The position numbers were made by a program, and so were the translations under genes. This document shows positions 1 through 8,425 of a stretch of 64,000 nucleotides of DNA, one piece after another. The notes below the pieces were generated by a model. The model was given only the letters and a program-made list of their open reading frames with translations, was not told the origin of the DNA and did not search any database. Where the stretch lies: the NCBI RefSeq assembly GCF_024172165.1, contig NZ_JAMZEB010000002.1, forward strand, positions 10,266,501-10,330,500, read 5' to 3'. The stretch's first letter is position 1. Each line of letters starts with the position of its first letter. The stretch comes from Nonomuraea thailandensis (GTDB lineage: Bacteria > Actinomycetota > Actinomycetes > Streptosporangiales > Streptosporangiaceae).

Positions 1-70
1 GCGCGATTATGGTGATCTCAATGCCGAGGAGCGCGACGATGATCAGCCGCACTGTTCCACGTATCCACAT
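1..70 (-). CDS. N-terminus of a small membrane or secreted protein (cut by window start)
   Basis: On the minus strand an ATG at 70 opens a frame that runs off the window edge after 23 codons. The visible residues (MWIRGTVRLIIVALLG, then IEITIIA) form a basic start followed by a hydrophobic helix, as in a membrane anchor or signal peptide. An AAGG stretch lies about 7 bases upstream and could be the ribosome binding site. No family can be named from so few residues. It would be divergent from the TetR gene at 218. Confidence 0.35.
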   Translation of the reverse strand, partial: MWIRGTVRLIIVALLGIEITIIA

Positions 71-168
71 GTCGATGCCTTTTCGCGGAAATAGCCCTTC
101 CGCCTGAAACGACAATCCCACCTTTCACAGGAGATAACTCGTGCCGCGGGGGCGACTTTGCCTTGTGG

Positions 169-180
169 CGGTGATCACCG
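169..180. promoter_or_regulatory. 12-bp perfect palindrome upstream of TetR gene
   Basis: CGGTGATCACCG reads the same on both strands and lies 37 bases before the TetR start. It is a candidate autoregulatory operator. Only its position and symmetry support this. Confidence 0.35.
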
Positions 181-217
181 TGAGGGTCCATGACCTAACC
201 TCGCTCGACGACGTAAA

Positions 218-895
218 GTGACGAACGTGTCCGAAGCCCGAAACCGAGGATCGGAGAGCACCCGAGAGGCCATCGTCGAGACGGCCTTGCGACTGTTCAG
301 GGAGCGCGGCTTCGACGCGACCACGATGCGGGCCATCGCCGCCGAGGCGGGGGTGTCGGTGGGCAACGCCTACTACTACTTCGACAGCAAAGAGGCGCTG
401 ATCCAGGCGTACTACGACCGTGCCCAGGCCGAGCACGAGGAGGCCTGCCGGGAGTTCCTGGCCACGGAGGCGTCGTTCGCGGGCCGGCTGGACGGGGTGC
501 TGCGCGAGTGGGTGCGCGTGTCCGAGCCGTACCACGAGTTCGCCGTGAAGTTCTTCAAGCACGCGGCCGAGCCGACCAACCCGCTGAGCCCGTTCAGCAA
601 GCAGTCCTCGCCGGCCCGTGAGGCGTCGATCGCCATCTACCGGGAGGTCGTGGAGGGGTCGCGCGACCGGATGAACGCCGAGCTGCGCGAGGAGCTGCCC
701 GAGCTGCTGTGGTTGCTGTCCATGGGCATGGTGCTGTTCTGGGTGCACGACACCTCGCCGGGGTGCGCGCGTACGTACCGGCTGATCGAGGTGACGGTGC
801 CGCTGGTGGATCGGCTCGTCGGGCTGTCGCATCTGCCGGGGTTGCGGGGGATCACCAAGGACTTCATCGCCGCGGTTCACGAGTTGCGGGCCTAG
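218..895 (+). CDS. TetR family transcriptional regulator
   Basis: A 225-residue protein with a TetR-type DNA-binding domain in the first 60 residues: the helix-turn-helix reads roughly TMRAIAAEAGVSVGNAYYYF (about residues 37-56). The rest is the variable ligand-binding and dimerisation part, which is not assignable to a ligand. The start is a GTG; a second GTG four codons in is possible. It is followed after about 110 bases by a luciferase-like oxidoreductase and an amidase on the same strand, with a TetR-like inverted repeat in the gap, so these may be its targets. That link is inferred. Confidence 0.85.
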   Translation: MTNVSEARNRGSESTREAIVETALRLFRERGFDATTMRAIAAEAGVSVGNAYYYFDSKEALIQAYYDRAQAEHEEACREFLATEASFAGRLDGVLREWVRVSEPYHEFAVKFFKHAAEPTNPLSPFSKQSSPAREASIAIYREVVEGSRDRMNAELREELPELLWLLSMGMVLFWVHDTSPGCARTYRLIEVTVPLVDRLVGLSHLPGLRGITKDFIAAVHELRA

Positions 896-902
896 GGCAA
901 CA

Positions 903-918
903 TACCGGTCGGTTGGTA
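903..918. promoter_or_regulatory. Imperfect inverted repeat, candidate TetR operator
   Basis: TACCGGTCGGTTGGTA has matching outer arms (TACC/GGTA) and resembles the ACCGACCGGT-type operators of many actinobacterial TetR proteins. It lies between the TetR gene and the oxidoreductase-amidase pair. The inner positions do not match perfectly. Confidence 0.35.
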
Positions 919-1002
919 CGGTGGGCTCCGTCCAGGAGACGACCGCGGACAGCGTGTAAGCGCGTCCGGGGGTCGGCGTACCCGACGATCTGGAGGCCGT
1001 GC

Positions 1003-1956
1003 ATGAACTGGGGCATGACCATTCCCTTCTACGACCGCTCGCTGGCCAAGTCGCAGGACCTCATCGCGGAGCTGCCCGGGCTCGGCTACACCGACCTGTG
1101 GTCGGCCGAGGTGAACGGGGTGGACGGGTTCGTGCCGCTGGCCCTGGCCACGCAGTGGGCGCCGCAGGCCAGGCTGGGCAGCGCCATCGTGCCCGTCTCG
1201 ACGCGCGGCCCCGGGCTGCTGGCCATGTCGGCGGCCACGCTGGCCGACCTGGCGCCGGGGCGGTTCGTCCTGGGCATCGGGGCCTCCTCGCCGGCGATCG
1301 TCGAGCGGTGGAACGCCGGCACGTTCGACAAGCCGTACGCGCGCACCCGCGACACGCTGCGCTTCCTGAAGGAGGCGCTGGCCGGGGAGAAGGTCTCGCA
1401 CGCGTACGAGACGTTCGAGGTCAAGGGCTTCAAGCTGGAGCGGGCGCCGAAGACGCCGCCGAAGATCGTGCTGGCGGCGCTGCGCCCCAGGATGTTGCGC
1501 CTGGCCGCGGCGGAGGCCGACGGGGCCATCACCAACTGGCTCTCGCCCGACGACGTGCGCAAGGTGCGCGGCGAGATCGGCCCGGACACCGAGCTGATCG
1601 CCCGCCTGTTCGTCTGCGTGGACACCGACGCCGAGCGCGTCCGCGAGACCGCCAGGTGGATGCTGGCCAGCTACCTGACCGTCCCGGTGTACGCGGCCTT
1701 CCACGACTGGCTGGGCCGCGGCGAGGTGCTGCGCCCCATGCACGAGGCCTGGGCGGCCGGCGACCGGCGCGCCGCGCTCAAGGCCATCCCCGACGAGGTG
1801 GTGGACGCGCTGGTCGTGCACGGCGACGCCGCCACCTGCCGGGCCCGGATCAAGGAGTACATGGCCAACGGGCTCGACACCCCCGTCCTCGCCCCCATCC
1901 CGGGCGGGGACATCCCCATCGACCAGGCGGTACGCGAGCTCGCTCCGGAGAGGTGA
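1003..1956 (+). CDS. LLM class flavin-dependent (F420-type) oxidoreductase
   Basis: A 317-residue luciferase-like monooxygenase-fold protein. Family features are the N-terminal strand (MNWGMTIPFYD), the GSAIVPVSTRGPGLLAM segment typical of this TIM-barrel family, and the RFVLGIGASSP strand near residue 90. In actinobacteria many such proteins use coenzyme F420 rather than FMN; the substrate cannot be read from sequence. I chose the ATG at 1003 because the family starts here. The stop is 5 bases before the amidase ATG, so the two are probably one transcript. The cofactor is an inference from family and host. Confidence 0.85.
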   Translation: MNWGMTIPFYDRSLAKSQDLIAELPGLGYTDLWSAEVNGVDGFVPLALATQWAPQARLGSAIVPVSTRGPGLLAMSAATLADLAPGRFVLGIGASSPAIVERWNAGTFDKPYARTRDTLRFLKEALAGEKVSHAYETFEVKGFKLERAPKTPPKIVLAALRPRMLRLAAAEADGAITNWLSPDDVRKVRGEIGPDTELIARLFVCVDTDAERVRETARWMLASYLTVPVYAAFHDWLGRGEVLRPMHEAWAAGDRRAALKAIPDEVVDALVVHGDAATCRARIKEYMANGLDTPVLAPIPGGDIPIDQAVRELAPER

Positions 1957-1961
1957 CGGCC

Positions 1962-3380
1962 ATGCGCGACGTGCTCATGATGGACGCGGTCGGCCAGGCA
2001 GCGGCGGTCAGGAACGGCCAGGTGTCGGCCAGGGAGCTGGCCGAGGCCGCGATCGCCCGCATCGAGGCCGCCGACCGGGAGTTGAACGCCGTCATCCACC
2101 GCCGCTTCGAGCGCGCGCTGGCCGAGATCGACGCGATCCCGGCGGACGCGCCCTTCCGCGGGGTGCCGATCCTGCTGAAGGACCTGGGCTGGCGGGAGGC
2201 GGGGGAGCCGTACAGCGCGGGCTCCGCCGTCCGCGACGGGCTGGTGGACGCCGCGGACGGGTACGGCGTCGTACGGCTGCGCGAGGCCGGGTTCGTGCTG
2301 CTCGGGCGGACGAACACGCCCGAGTTCGGCAGCACGATCAGCACGGAGCCGGCGGCGTTCGGGGCGACGCGCAACCCGTACGACCCGGCGTACTCGGCGG
2401 GCGGGTCCAGCGGCGGCTCGGCGGCGGCGGTGGCGGCCGGGATGGTCGCGCTGGCCACCGCGAGCGACGGAGGCGGGTCGATCCGCATCCCCGCGTCGAT
2501 GTGCGGGCTGGTGGGGCTCAAGCCGACGCGCGGGCGCGTGAGCCTGGGGCCGGCGCTGGGGGAGGGCTGGAGCGGGTTCTCCTGCCCGGGGTTCGTCACC
2601 AGGAGCGTGCGTGACACGGCGGCGGCGCTCGACGCGGTCGAGGGCATGCGCTCCGGCGACCCGTACGCCGCCCCGCCCCTGCCCGGCAGGCTCGCCGAGG
2701 AGGCGGGCCGGGACCCCGGCAGGCTGCGGATCGGGTTCCTGACCACGCATCCCCGGGGCGACGTGCCCGAGACGCCCGAGCTGACCGAGGCCGTCACCGG
2801 GGCCGCCGCGCTGCTGGAGTCGCTCGGCCACGACGTCGCCCCCGGCGGCCCGCGCGCGCTGGCCGAGACCGACTTCCCGCTCCACTTCGGCGCGATCGTG
2901 GCCGACAACCTGGCCGCGCACGTCGCGGCGCTGAGCGAGCTGCGCGGCAAGCCCGTGGAGCCGGAGGAGCTGGAGCCGCGCAACACCGCCATGGTGCGGG
3001 CGGCGCGCGGGCGCAGCGCACCCGACCACATCAGGTCCCTGCAGTGGGTGGACGGTTTCCGCCGCCGCATGGCCGCCTGGTGGGAGGAGGGCCACGACCT
3101 GCTGCTGATGCCGTCGCTGGGGGTGGCGCCGTTCCCGCTGGGCTGGATCCCGCCCGACGACCTCAGCCTCGCCTTCGGCCGGACCGCGCACGCGGTGAGC
3201 TTCACCTCGCCGGTCAACGCGACGGGGCAGCCCGCCGTCTCGCTGCCCCTGCACAGGAACGCGGCGGGCCTCCCGGTGGGCGTGCAGCTCGTGGCGGCGG
3301 CCGGCCGGGAAGATCTCCTGGTGCGGGTGGCGGCGCAGATCGAGCAGGTCAGGCCGTTCGAGCACCTGGCCATGCGGTGA
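1962..3380 (+). CDS. Amidase (amidase-signature family)
   Basis: A 472-residue amidase-signature enzyme that would hydrolyse an amide to acid and ammonia. The Ser-cisSer-Lys triad is visible: Lys in ILLKDLG near residue 72, the glycine/serine-rich GGSSGGSAAA near 147-156, and the nucleophilic Ser in DGGGSIRIPA near 172. Length and motif order are normal for the family. It starts 5 bases after the oxidoreductase stop, so the pair is an operon, perhaps under the upstream TetR protein. The substrate is unknown. The family includes GatA-like proteins, but no gatB or gatC lies nearby, so a catabolic or detoxifying amidase is more likely. Confidence 0.9.
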   Translation: MRDVLMMDAVGQAAAVRNGQVSARELAEAAIARIEAADRELNAVIHRRFERALAEIDAIPADAPFRGVPILLKDLGWREAGEPYSAGSAVRDGLVDAADGYGVVRLREAGFVLLGRTNTPEFGSTISTEPAAFGATRNPYDPAYSAGGSSGGSAAAVAAGMVALATASDGGGSIRIPASMCGLVGLKPTRGRVSLGPALGEGWSGFSCPGFVTRSVRDTAAALDAVEGMRSGDPYAAPPLPGRLAEEAGRDPGRLRIGFLTTHPRGDVPETPELTEAVTGAAALLESLGHDVAPGGPRALAETDFPLHFGAIVADNLAAHVAALSELRGKPVEPEELEPRNTAMVRAARGRSAPDHIRSLQWVDGFRRRMAAWWEEGHDLLLMPSLGVAPFPLGWIPPDDLSLAFGRTAHAVSFTSPVNATGQPAVSLPLHRNAAGLPVGVQLVAAAGREDLLVRVAAQIEQVRPFEHLAMR

Positions 3381-3395
3381 CGTAGGGAACTCCTG

Positions 3396-3431
3396 CCCCC
3401 GGCGACGCGTTATGTCGTGAAAAGCCGGGGG
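3396..3431. other. GC-rich hairpin before the DUF1232 gene
   Basis: CCCCCGGC at 3396-3403 pairs perfectly with GCCGGGGG at 3424-3431, and an inner CGAC/GTCG pair (3403-3406/3414-3417) could extend it. No T-run follows. The 3' arm ends immediately before the G-rich ribosome binding site of the next gene. It could be a weak terminator of the amidase operon or could affect initiation at 3445. Confidence 0.4.
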
Positions 3432-3444
3432 TAGGGGGATCGAC

Positions 3445-3792
3445 ATGATGGCGAAGGCAGCACGGGCAGCGGCGGCATGGCGGACCTACCGCGAGGTGAC
3501 CAAGCCCGGGTCGCCCAAACTGACGACCAGGCTCAGGGCGATCCCGAGGATGGTCGGCTCGGTGATGCGCGGCGAGTACGCGGGCATGGGCAAGGGCAAG
3601 CTGGCCATGCTCGGCCTCGGCGTGGTCTACCTCATCTCGCCGCTCGACGTCGTGCCCGATTTCCTCATGCTGATCGGCGTCGCCGACGACTTCGGCGTGT
3701 TCCTGTGGCTGATGGCCTCGCTGCTCGGCGAGAGCGGCCGGTACGTGGAGCACGAGCGCCACGTGATCCAGGCCAGGCTGGAAGAGGGTTAG
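3445..3792 (+). CDS. DUF1232 (YkvA-like) membrane protein
   Basis: A 115-residue protein with the DUF1232 signature: a basic amphipathic first half, then LGVVYLISPLDVVPDF and a hydrophobic stretch (LMLIGVADDFGVFLWLMASLL, about residues 65-90). The family is found across bacteria and some plants as small membrane-associated proteins of unsettled function. Two tandem ATGs begin the frame, with a G-rich ribosome binding site just upstream. The stop overlaps the stop of the converging amidohydrolase gene by 4 bases. Confidence 0.8.
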   Translation: MMAKAARAAAAWRTYREVTKPGSPKLTTRLRAIPRMVGSVMRGEYAGMGKGKLAMLGLGVVYLISPLDVVPDFLMLIGVADDFGVFLWLMASLLGESGRYVEHERHVIQARLEEG

Positions 3793-4985
3793 ATCTCCTC
3801 CATCCGCAGCCAGGCCCGCGACGGCAGCGGGTGCCCGAAGAGCCGGGCGGCGTTGCCGTAGGCGACCCTGGCGATGTCGGCCGGGGGCAGCGTGCCGAGG
3901 TTGCGGGCCACCGACTTCTGCGTGTCGGGCCAGGTCGAGTCGGAGTGCGGGTAGCCGCTCTCCTGGAGCACGTGGTCGAGGCCGACCGCGAGCCGCACTC
4001 CCGACAGGGCGTGGTCGTCGAGCGTGCCGAAGAAGAAGTTGCGGCGCAGCACCTCGCTCGGCTTGATGCCGCCCTCCCATGACGCCTCGCCGGCGACCGG
4101 GTGGTCGAGGGCGTAGTCGGCGCGCTCGGCCAGCATCGGCAGCCAGCCCACGCCGCCCTCGACGATGAGCAGGCGCAGCGAGGGGAAGCGCAGCGGCACG
4201 CCCGACCAGAGCCAGTCGGCGCAGGCGAACATGGCGCTGGTCGGCATCAGCGTGGTGATGGCCTCGATGGGCGTGTCGGGCGACGGCACGGGCGACCAGG
4301 AGGAGTCGCCGGTGTGCAGGCAGACCACGGTGCCGGTCTCCTCGCAGGCGGCGAAGAACGGGTCCCAGTGGCCGGTGTGGATCGAGGGCAGCCGCAGCCG
4401 GGTGGGGAACTCGGGGAAGACGACCGCCTTGAAGCCCCTGGCGGCGTTGGCGCGGATCTCCTTGGCCGCCACGTCGGGGTCGGGCAGCCACGGGAGCTGC
4501 AGGCCGATGATGCGCTCGGGGTAGGTGCCCGCCCAGACGTCGATGTGCCAGTCGTTCCACGCCTTGACCAGGGCCAGGCCGAGCTCCTGGTCGCGGGTCC
4601 TGGCGAACGGCATGCCGGCCTGCCCGGCGAGCATGCCGGGGAAGCAGAGCGCGGCCCAGATGCCGGCGACGTCCATGTCCTGGACGCGGGCCTCGATGTC
4701 GTGGCAGCCGGGGCGCATGTGCTCGAACCTGACGGGGTCGAGCGTGCGCTGCTCACGAGGCAGCCCCGCGCCCACGTCGATGCCGGCGCACGGGTACGTC
4801 GCGCCGTTGTAGCGCCAGACCTGGTGACCCGCCTCCGTCTCCACTACCTTCGGCGCGGCCTCGGCGTATTTCTCCGGCAGGCGGCCTTCGAACAGGTCGG
4901 GAGGCTCGATCAGGTGATCGTCGGCTGAGATGATCACATAGTCGCGCCGCCTGGGGTCAGGGTCGGGGAGCAGCGGCGTAGTCAC
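3789..4985 (-). CDS. Amidohydrolase_2 family metal-dependent hydrolase or decarboxylase
   Basis: A 398-residue protein of the amidohydrolase-2 (ACMSD-like) family. It opens with IISADDHLIEPPDLF, where the Asp-x-His pattern supplies metal ligands. Further ligands are likely the His in VCLHTGDSS mid-protein and the acidic residue near the C-terminal SGYPHSDSTWPD. Members hydrolyse or decarboxylate aromatic and related acids using one metal ion in a TIM barrel. Many actinomycetes carry several paralogues of unknown substrate. It is monocistronic here. Confidence 0.85.
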   Translation of the reverse strand: MTTPLLPDPDPRRRDYVIISADDHLIEPPDLFEGRLPEKYAEAAPKVVETEAGHQVWRYNGATYPCAGIDVGAGLPREQRTLDPVRFEHMRPGCHDIEARVQDMDVAGIWAALCFPGMLAGQAGMPFARTRDQELGLALVKAWNDWHIDVWAGTYPERIIGLQLPWLPDPDVAAKEIRANAARGFKAVVFPEFPTRLRLPSIHTGHWDPFFAACEETGTVVCLHTGDSSWSPVPSPDTPIEAITTLMPTSAMFACADWLWSGVPLRFPSLRLLIVEGGVGWLPMLAERADYALDHPVAGEASWEGGIKPSEVLRRNFFFGTLDDHALSGVRLAVGLDHVLQESGYPHSDSTWPDTQKSVARNLGTLPPADIARVAYGNAARLFGHPLPSRAWLRMEEI

Positions 4986-5142
4986 GCAGGTAACCGTACG
5001 ACGGCGGGATAACGTCGAACAAGCTGCGACGTATCCGTTGGGTATCCGAGGGGGTATTTGACCCGGGACCGCCGGGAGGGGGATGGCTGGCGATCCCGGG
5101 AGTGGCGAACCCGCCTCGCGCAGGGACGGGTCCGCACGCCCA

Positions 5143-5895
5143 CTACCCCTTTCCGCTCGGTTCAGTCAGCAAATGTCCGTGGAGTTCGGAGATCGCCGCG
5201 GTCGAGAGCCGGAGCACCTTCCTGACGTAGGCCTCCACCGAGCCGTGCCGGGCCTTGAGGTCGGTGATGAACAGCCGCATGGCCTCGGCGGGCGCGAGCC
5301 CGAACCCCGGCCACAGGGGCGCGTCGGGGTGCCGCCTGGTCCAGTCGGCGACGAAGCGCTCGGTGGCCAGCCCCGTGAGCGCGTAGTCCGCCACGATGTC
5401 GTTCTCGCTCACCCCCGCCAGCGACAGGACGAGCGCCGTGAGCACCCCCGTACGGTCCTTGCCCGCCGCGCAGTGCACGACCACGGGCGCGTTGTCGGCC
5501 CGCGCGATGGTCTCCAGGGCGGTGCGCAGGTTCTCGACGCCGTCCTCGGTGACCTCCAGGTAGCGGTCGGCGAGGTAGCGGGCGACGCCCAGTTCCTCGC
5601 TGTAGGCGGCGGTGTCCCAGCGGCGCCCCTCGATGGGCAGGTTCTGGTAGTGCTGACCTTCGGACTCGGGGACTCGCCCGGCCTTCTCGACCTCGTACGG
5701 GTGGCGCAGGTCGATGACGTTGCGCACGTGGAGCGCCCGGAAGGCCGTCAGGTCTGCTCCGGCCAGCCAGCCCAGTGAGTCGGCCCGGTAGAGCCGCTGC
5801 CACCTGACGGTGCGCCCGTCCCTGGCGGCATATCCACCTACGTCGCGGAAGTTACAGAGGTTGGTGAACTCAATGTGGCGGATCACCCTCACCAC
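5143..5895 (-). CDS. Tyrosine-protein phosphatase (Y_phosphatase3 type)
   Basis: A 250-residue dual-specificity or tyrosine phosphatase of the bacterial PtpB/MptpB-like family. It has the N-terminal NLCNFRDVGG block near residue 12 and the catalytic loop HCAAGKDRTG (Cys nucleophile and Arg of the CX5R motif) mid-protein. Such enzymes act on phosphotyrosine, phosphoserine or phosphoinositides. The GTG start lies one base after the SURF1-like gene stop, so the two are translationally close. The frame ends normally and shows no missing catalytic residue. Its partner kinase is not in the window. Confidence 0.9.
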   Translation of the reverse strand: MVRVIRHIEFTNLCNFRDVGGYAARDGRTVRWQRLYRADSLGWLAGADLTAFRALHVRNVIDLRHPYEVEKAGRVPESEGQHYQNLPIEGRRWDTAAYSEELGVARYLADRYLEVTEDGVENLRTALETIARADNAPVVVHCAAGKDRTGVLTALVLSLAGVSENDIVADYALTGLATERFVADWTRRHPDAPLWPGFGLAPAEAMRLFITDLKARHGSVEAYVRKVLRLSTAAISELHGHLLTEPSGKG

Positions 5896-5896
5896 A

Positions 5897-6721
5897 TTAA
5901 TTGGCGGGTGTCGTCGCCTCCGGGACCCCAGCGGTCCCCTTGGCCTCCTGCGCCTTCCGCTCCGCGACCTCGCGCCGGATCAGCAGCACCCAGCCGCCCA
6001 CCGCGATGCCGATGAACAGCCACCACTGGACGCCGTAGGCCAGGTTGAGCCCGCCCCCCGCGCCGACGTCGGGCTCGGGCACCGGCGCGGGCGCGGAAGC
6101 GGGCGTGGGCTGCTGCTCGGTCAGCTCGACGTAGCCGCCCACGAGGCTGTAGGGCAGGCCCTGCCCGATCTTGCCGGCGTCGATGAGGAGCACCTGGCCG
6201 GCGGGCAGGCCGGGGCGGTCGGTGATCCCGCTGTTCTCCTCGGTCTCGCTGGGGCGTAGCCGCCCCGTTACAGTTACCTGCCCGGCGGGCGCGGCCGGCA
6301 CCTCGGGTGCCGCGTCGGCGGTGGCGCCGGCGGGCACCCAGCCCCGGTTGACGATCACCGCCGTGCCGCCGCCGGTGACCAGGGGGGTCAGCACGTAGTA
6401 GCCGTTGCGGCCCTGCTGGGGGCGGCGGCGCACGACGAGCTCGTGGGCCGCGTCGTACGTGCCGGCGACCGTGACGCGCCGGAACCGGTCGTCCTCCCCG
6501 ACCTGCTGCCCGGCGCTCGCCAGCCGCTCCAGCGGCATGGGCGCGGCCTCGATGTTGGCGGTCACCCGCTCGCTGTTGGCCGACCGCTCCTCGAAGCGCC
6601 CGAACTGCCAGCGCCCGAGGAACACGAAGGCGGGGATGACCAGGAGCACCACCACGTGGAGCGCGAGCCATCTGGGCGTCAGCAGGAACCGGTACACGCC
6701 TTCCAGGTTAGGCACCGCCAC
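5897..6721 (-). CDS. SURF1 family protein (cytochrome oxidase biogenesis)
   Basis: A 274-residue SURF1-like protein. A transmembrane helix follows the family start YRFLLTPRWLALHVVVLLVIPAF. The periplasmic part contains the conserved WQ segment (FLGRWQFGRFEER), and a second helix sits near the C-terminus (QWWLFIGIAVGGWVLLIRR). SURF1 assists haem insertion into cytochrome c oxidase. The GTG at 6721 is the longest start; a GTG eight codons in would give the usual MYRFLLTPRW beginning and is equally possible. The phosphatase gene follows by one base. Confidence 0.88.
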   Translation of the reverse strand: MAVPNLEGVYRFLLTPRWLALHVVVLLVIPAFVFLGRWQFGRFEERSANSERVTANIEAAPMPLERLASAGQQVGEDDRFRRVTVAGTYDAAHELVVRRRPQQGRNGYYVLTPLVTGGGTAVIVNRGWVPAGATADAAPEVPAAPAGQVTVTGRLRPSETEENSGITDRPGLPAGQVLLIDAGKIGQGLPYSLVGGYVELTEQQPTPASAPAPVPEPDVGAGGGLNLAYGVQWWLFIGIAVGGWVLLIRREVAERKAQEAKGTAGVPEATTPAN

Positions 6722-6735
6722 CGGTGGTCCCGCAC

Positions 6736-7203
6736 TCAGGCGCTCCGGACGTCGGCGCCTTCTCCAGGAACGGGCGTGACCTCGCGCGGCCCGGCCACCT
6801 CGTGGCCGTCCGCGCAGCGGAAGCGCAGCTCGATGGGGGCGCCGCAGTCGCGGTGGGTGAGGATCACCGGCGGGCCCTCGTCGCCCGACAGGTGCTTGTC
6901 GCCCCAGTGCATGAGCGCGACCAGCAGGGGATAGAGGTCGCGGCCCTTCTCGGTGAGCCGGTACTCGTCACGCTGCCGCTGCCCCGGCTCGCGGTACGGC
7001 TCCTTGCGCAGCAGGCCCTCGTCGACCAGCCGGGCCAGACGCGCGCTGAGCACCTGGCGGGGGGCACCGGTGATCGCCTGCATGTCGGCGAACCTGCGCA
7101 CGCCGCTGAACGCCTCGCGCAGCACCAGGAAGGTCCACTTCTCCCCGACGATGTCCAGGGTGCGCTCGATCGAGCAGTTGTTCACCCGGAAGGGAACGTT
7201 CAT
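6736..7203 (-). CDS. HxlR family transcriptional regulator
   Basis: A 155-residue winged-helix regulator. The N-terminus CSIERTLDIVGEKWTFLVLREAF with its conserved Cys and KW motif is diagnostic of HxlR. The C-terminus carries a Cys pair (DCGAPIELRFRC) as in the group that ends in a small zinc-ribbon-like extension. It is divergent from the acetyltransferase gene at 7263; a 6-bp inverted repeat lies in the 59-base gap. HxlR proteins often sense electrophiles or aldehydes, which would fit a detoxification gene, but the target is not proven. Confidence 0.88.
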   Translation of the reverse strand: MNVPFRVNNCSIERTLDIVGEKWTFLVLREAFSGVRRFADMQAITGAPRQVLSARLARLVDEGLLRKEPYREPGQRQRDEYRLTEKGRDLYPLLVALMHWGDKHLSGDEGPPVILTHRDCGAPIELRFRCADGHEVAGPREVTPVPGEGADVRSA

Positions 7204-7216
7204 TTTTGCATTATAC

Positions 7217-7239
7217 CTGAGTTCAGTTGACAGACTCAG
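7217..7239. promoter_or_regulatory. Inverted repeat in HxlR/acetyltransferase divergent promoter
   Basis: CTGAGT (7217-7222) and ACTCAG (7234-7239) are perfect inverted arms 11 bases apart, centred in the short divergent gap. A TTATAC at 7211-7216 could be a -10 element. This is a candidate HxlR binding site. Confidence 0.4.
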
Positions 7240-7262
7240 CGGTCGAGAGGCAGGCTGGGTCT

Positions 7263-7778
7263 ATGCAGGGAACCCAGATCCGCCCGGCCCGCCCGGACGA
7301 CGAGGAACGGATCAGACGCTTCCTGGCCGGCCTGTCACTGCACACGCAGACGCTCCGGTTCTTCACCGGCGTCTCCAAGCCCGCCGCCGGCCTCGTCCGG
7401 GCGCTGCTGTCCGTGGACGAACGCCGCGACGCGCTCGTCGCGACCACCGGGTGCGGTGAGATCGTCGGGCACGCCATGAGCTTCAAGGGCGGCTGCGCCG
7501 ACGTGGAGATCGCCGTGGTGGTGGCCGACGACTGGCAGGGGCGCGGCCTGGGCCCGAGGCTGGTGGACACCCTGCTGCTGCGGGCCTCCGTGCGCGGCGC
7601 CAGGACTGTGGGCATGGACGTCCTGGGCGAGAACCGGCGGGTGCTCAGGCTGGTCCGGCGGCTGTGGCCGGACGCCACGATGAAGGTGGCTTCCGGGACG
7701 GTCGAGGTAACCGCTATGATCGATCAGGCTGGCCTATTTGCGGAACAAGGTTCTGTTGTCACACCATTGACAGTGTGA
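7263..7778 (+). CDS. GNAT family N-acetyltransferase
   Basis: A 171-residue acetyltransferase of the GNAT fold. The acetyl-CoA pyrophosphate loop is DWQGRGLG (near residue 95), following the core strand VEIAVVVAD. The substrate cannot be told. I chose the ATG at 7263; no other start gives a better family fit. The gene ends in a GTGA overlap with the next gene's start, so the acetyltransferase and the TetR regulator are co-translated, which makes the TetR protein a plausible autoregulator of the pair. Confidence 0.85.
   Translation: MQGTQIRPARPDDEERIRRFLAGLSLHTQTLRFFTGVSKPAAGLVRALLSVDERRDALVATTGCGEIVGHAMSFKGGCADVEIAVVVADDWQGRGLGPRLVDTLLLRASVRGARTVGMDVLGENRRVLRLVRRLWPDATMKVASGTVEVTAMIDQAGLFAEQGSVVTPLTV
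7759..7778. promoter_or_regulatory. Inverted repeats around the second TetR start codon
   Basis: TCACAC (7759-7764) and GTGTGA (7773-7778) are inverted arms 8 bases apart, ending on the TetR start. An overlapping pair, TTGACA (7767-7772) and TGTCAA (7783-7788), also exists. They could be an internal TetR operator, or a promoter whose -35 is TTGACA. Confidence 0.3.
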
Positions 7779-8371
7779 AGAGTGTCAAGAACGGACGCGA
7801 CGGCCGCACACGCATCATCGAGGGCGCCCTCCGCCGTTTCAGCCAGGACGGCGTCTCCGCCACCACCCTGGCCAGTCTCCGTGAGGAAAGCGGCGTCAGC
7901 GTCGGCAGCTTCTACCACCACTTCGCCAGCAAGGAGCACGTCTTCGGCGTGCTGTACGGCGAGATCCTCGATGCCTACCAGGCGGCCTTCCTCGCCGAGC
8001 TGGTCCGCCACGAGGACGCCCGCGCCGGCATCGAGGCCATCGTGGCCTTCCACATGCGGTGGGCGGGCGAGCACCCCGAGCGGGCCAGGCTGCTCATCAG
8101 CGAGCGGCCGCCGCGCAAGCACGAGCCGGGCGGCGCCGAGGTCGCGGAGGCGCGGCGCTCGTTCTTCCGCCAGGTCTCCGACTGGTGGCGGCCGCACATG
8201 AAGAGCGGCGGGCTCCAGCCCGTCCACGCGACGATGTGCTACGTGCTGTGGCTGGGGCCGGCGCAGGAGATGTGCCGGTTGTGGTTCGCCGGAGCGCACA
8301 CGCCGACCGAGGAGGAGATCAAGGGGCTGGGCGAGGCAGCCTGGCAGAGCCTGCGCCAGCGGGCGGAATGA
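7775..8371 (+). CDS. TetR family transcriptional regulator
   Basis: A 198-residue TetR regulator. The helix-turn-helix is ATTLASLREESGVSVGSFYHHF, and the motif GSFYHHFASKEHVF is typical. The GTG start overlaps the acetyltransferase stop by four bases (GTGA), so no separate ribosome binding site is needed. The C-terminal half resembles TetR proteins with a WHTH-type ligand domain; its effector is unknown. It sits between an acetyltransferase and a dehydrogenase-like gene on the same strand. Confidence 0.85.
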   Translation: MKSVKNGRDGRTRIIEGALRRFSQDGVSATTLASLREESGVSVGSFYHHFASKEHVFGVLYGEILDAYQAAFLAELVRHEDARAGIEAIVAFHMRWAGEHPERARLLISERPPRKHEPGGAEVAEARRSFFRQVSDWWRPHMKSGGLQPVHATMCYVLWLGPAQEMCRLWFAGAHTPTEEEIKGLGEAAWQSLRQRAE

Positions 8372-8425
8372 ACCCTGCGCGGGGAGCGATGATCTGAGCA
8401 CCGTCTGTGGTGTTATTGTCCAAAT

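Noticed and set aside
1671..3446. 590-codon minus-strand frame covering the amidase
   Set aside because: Composition is Arg/Pro/Gln-rich and runs antisense to a verified amidase; no start signal.
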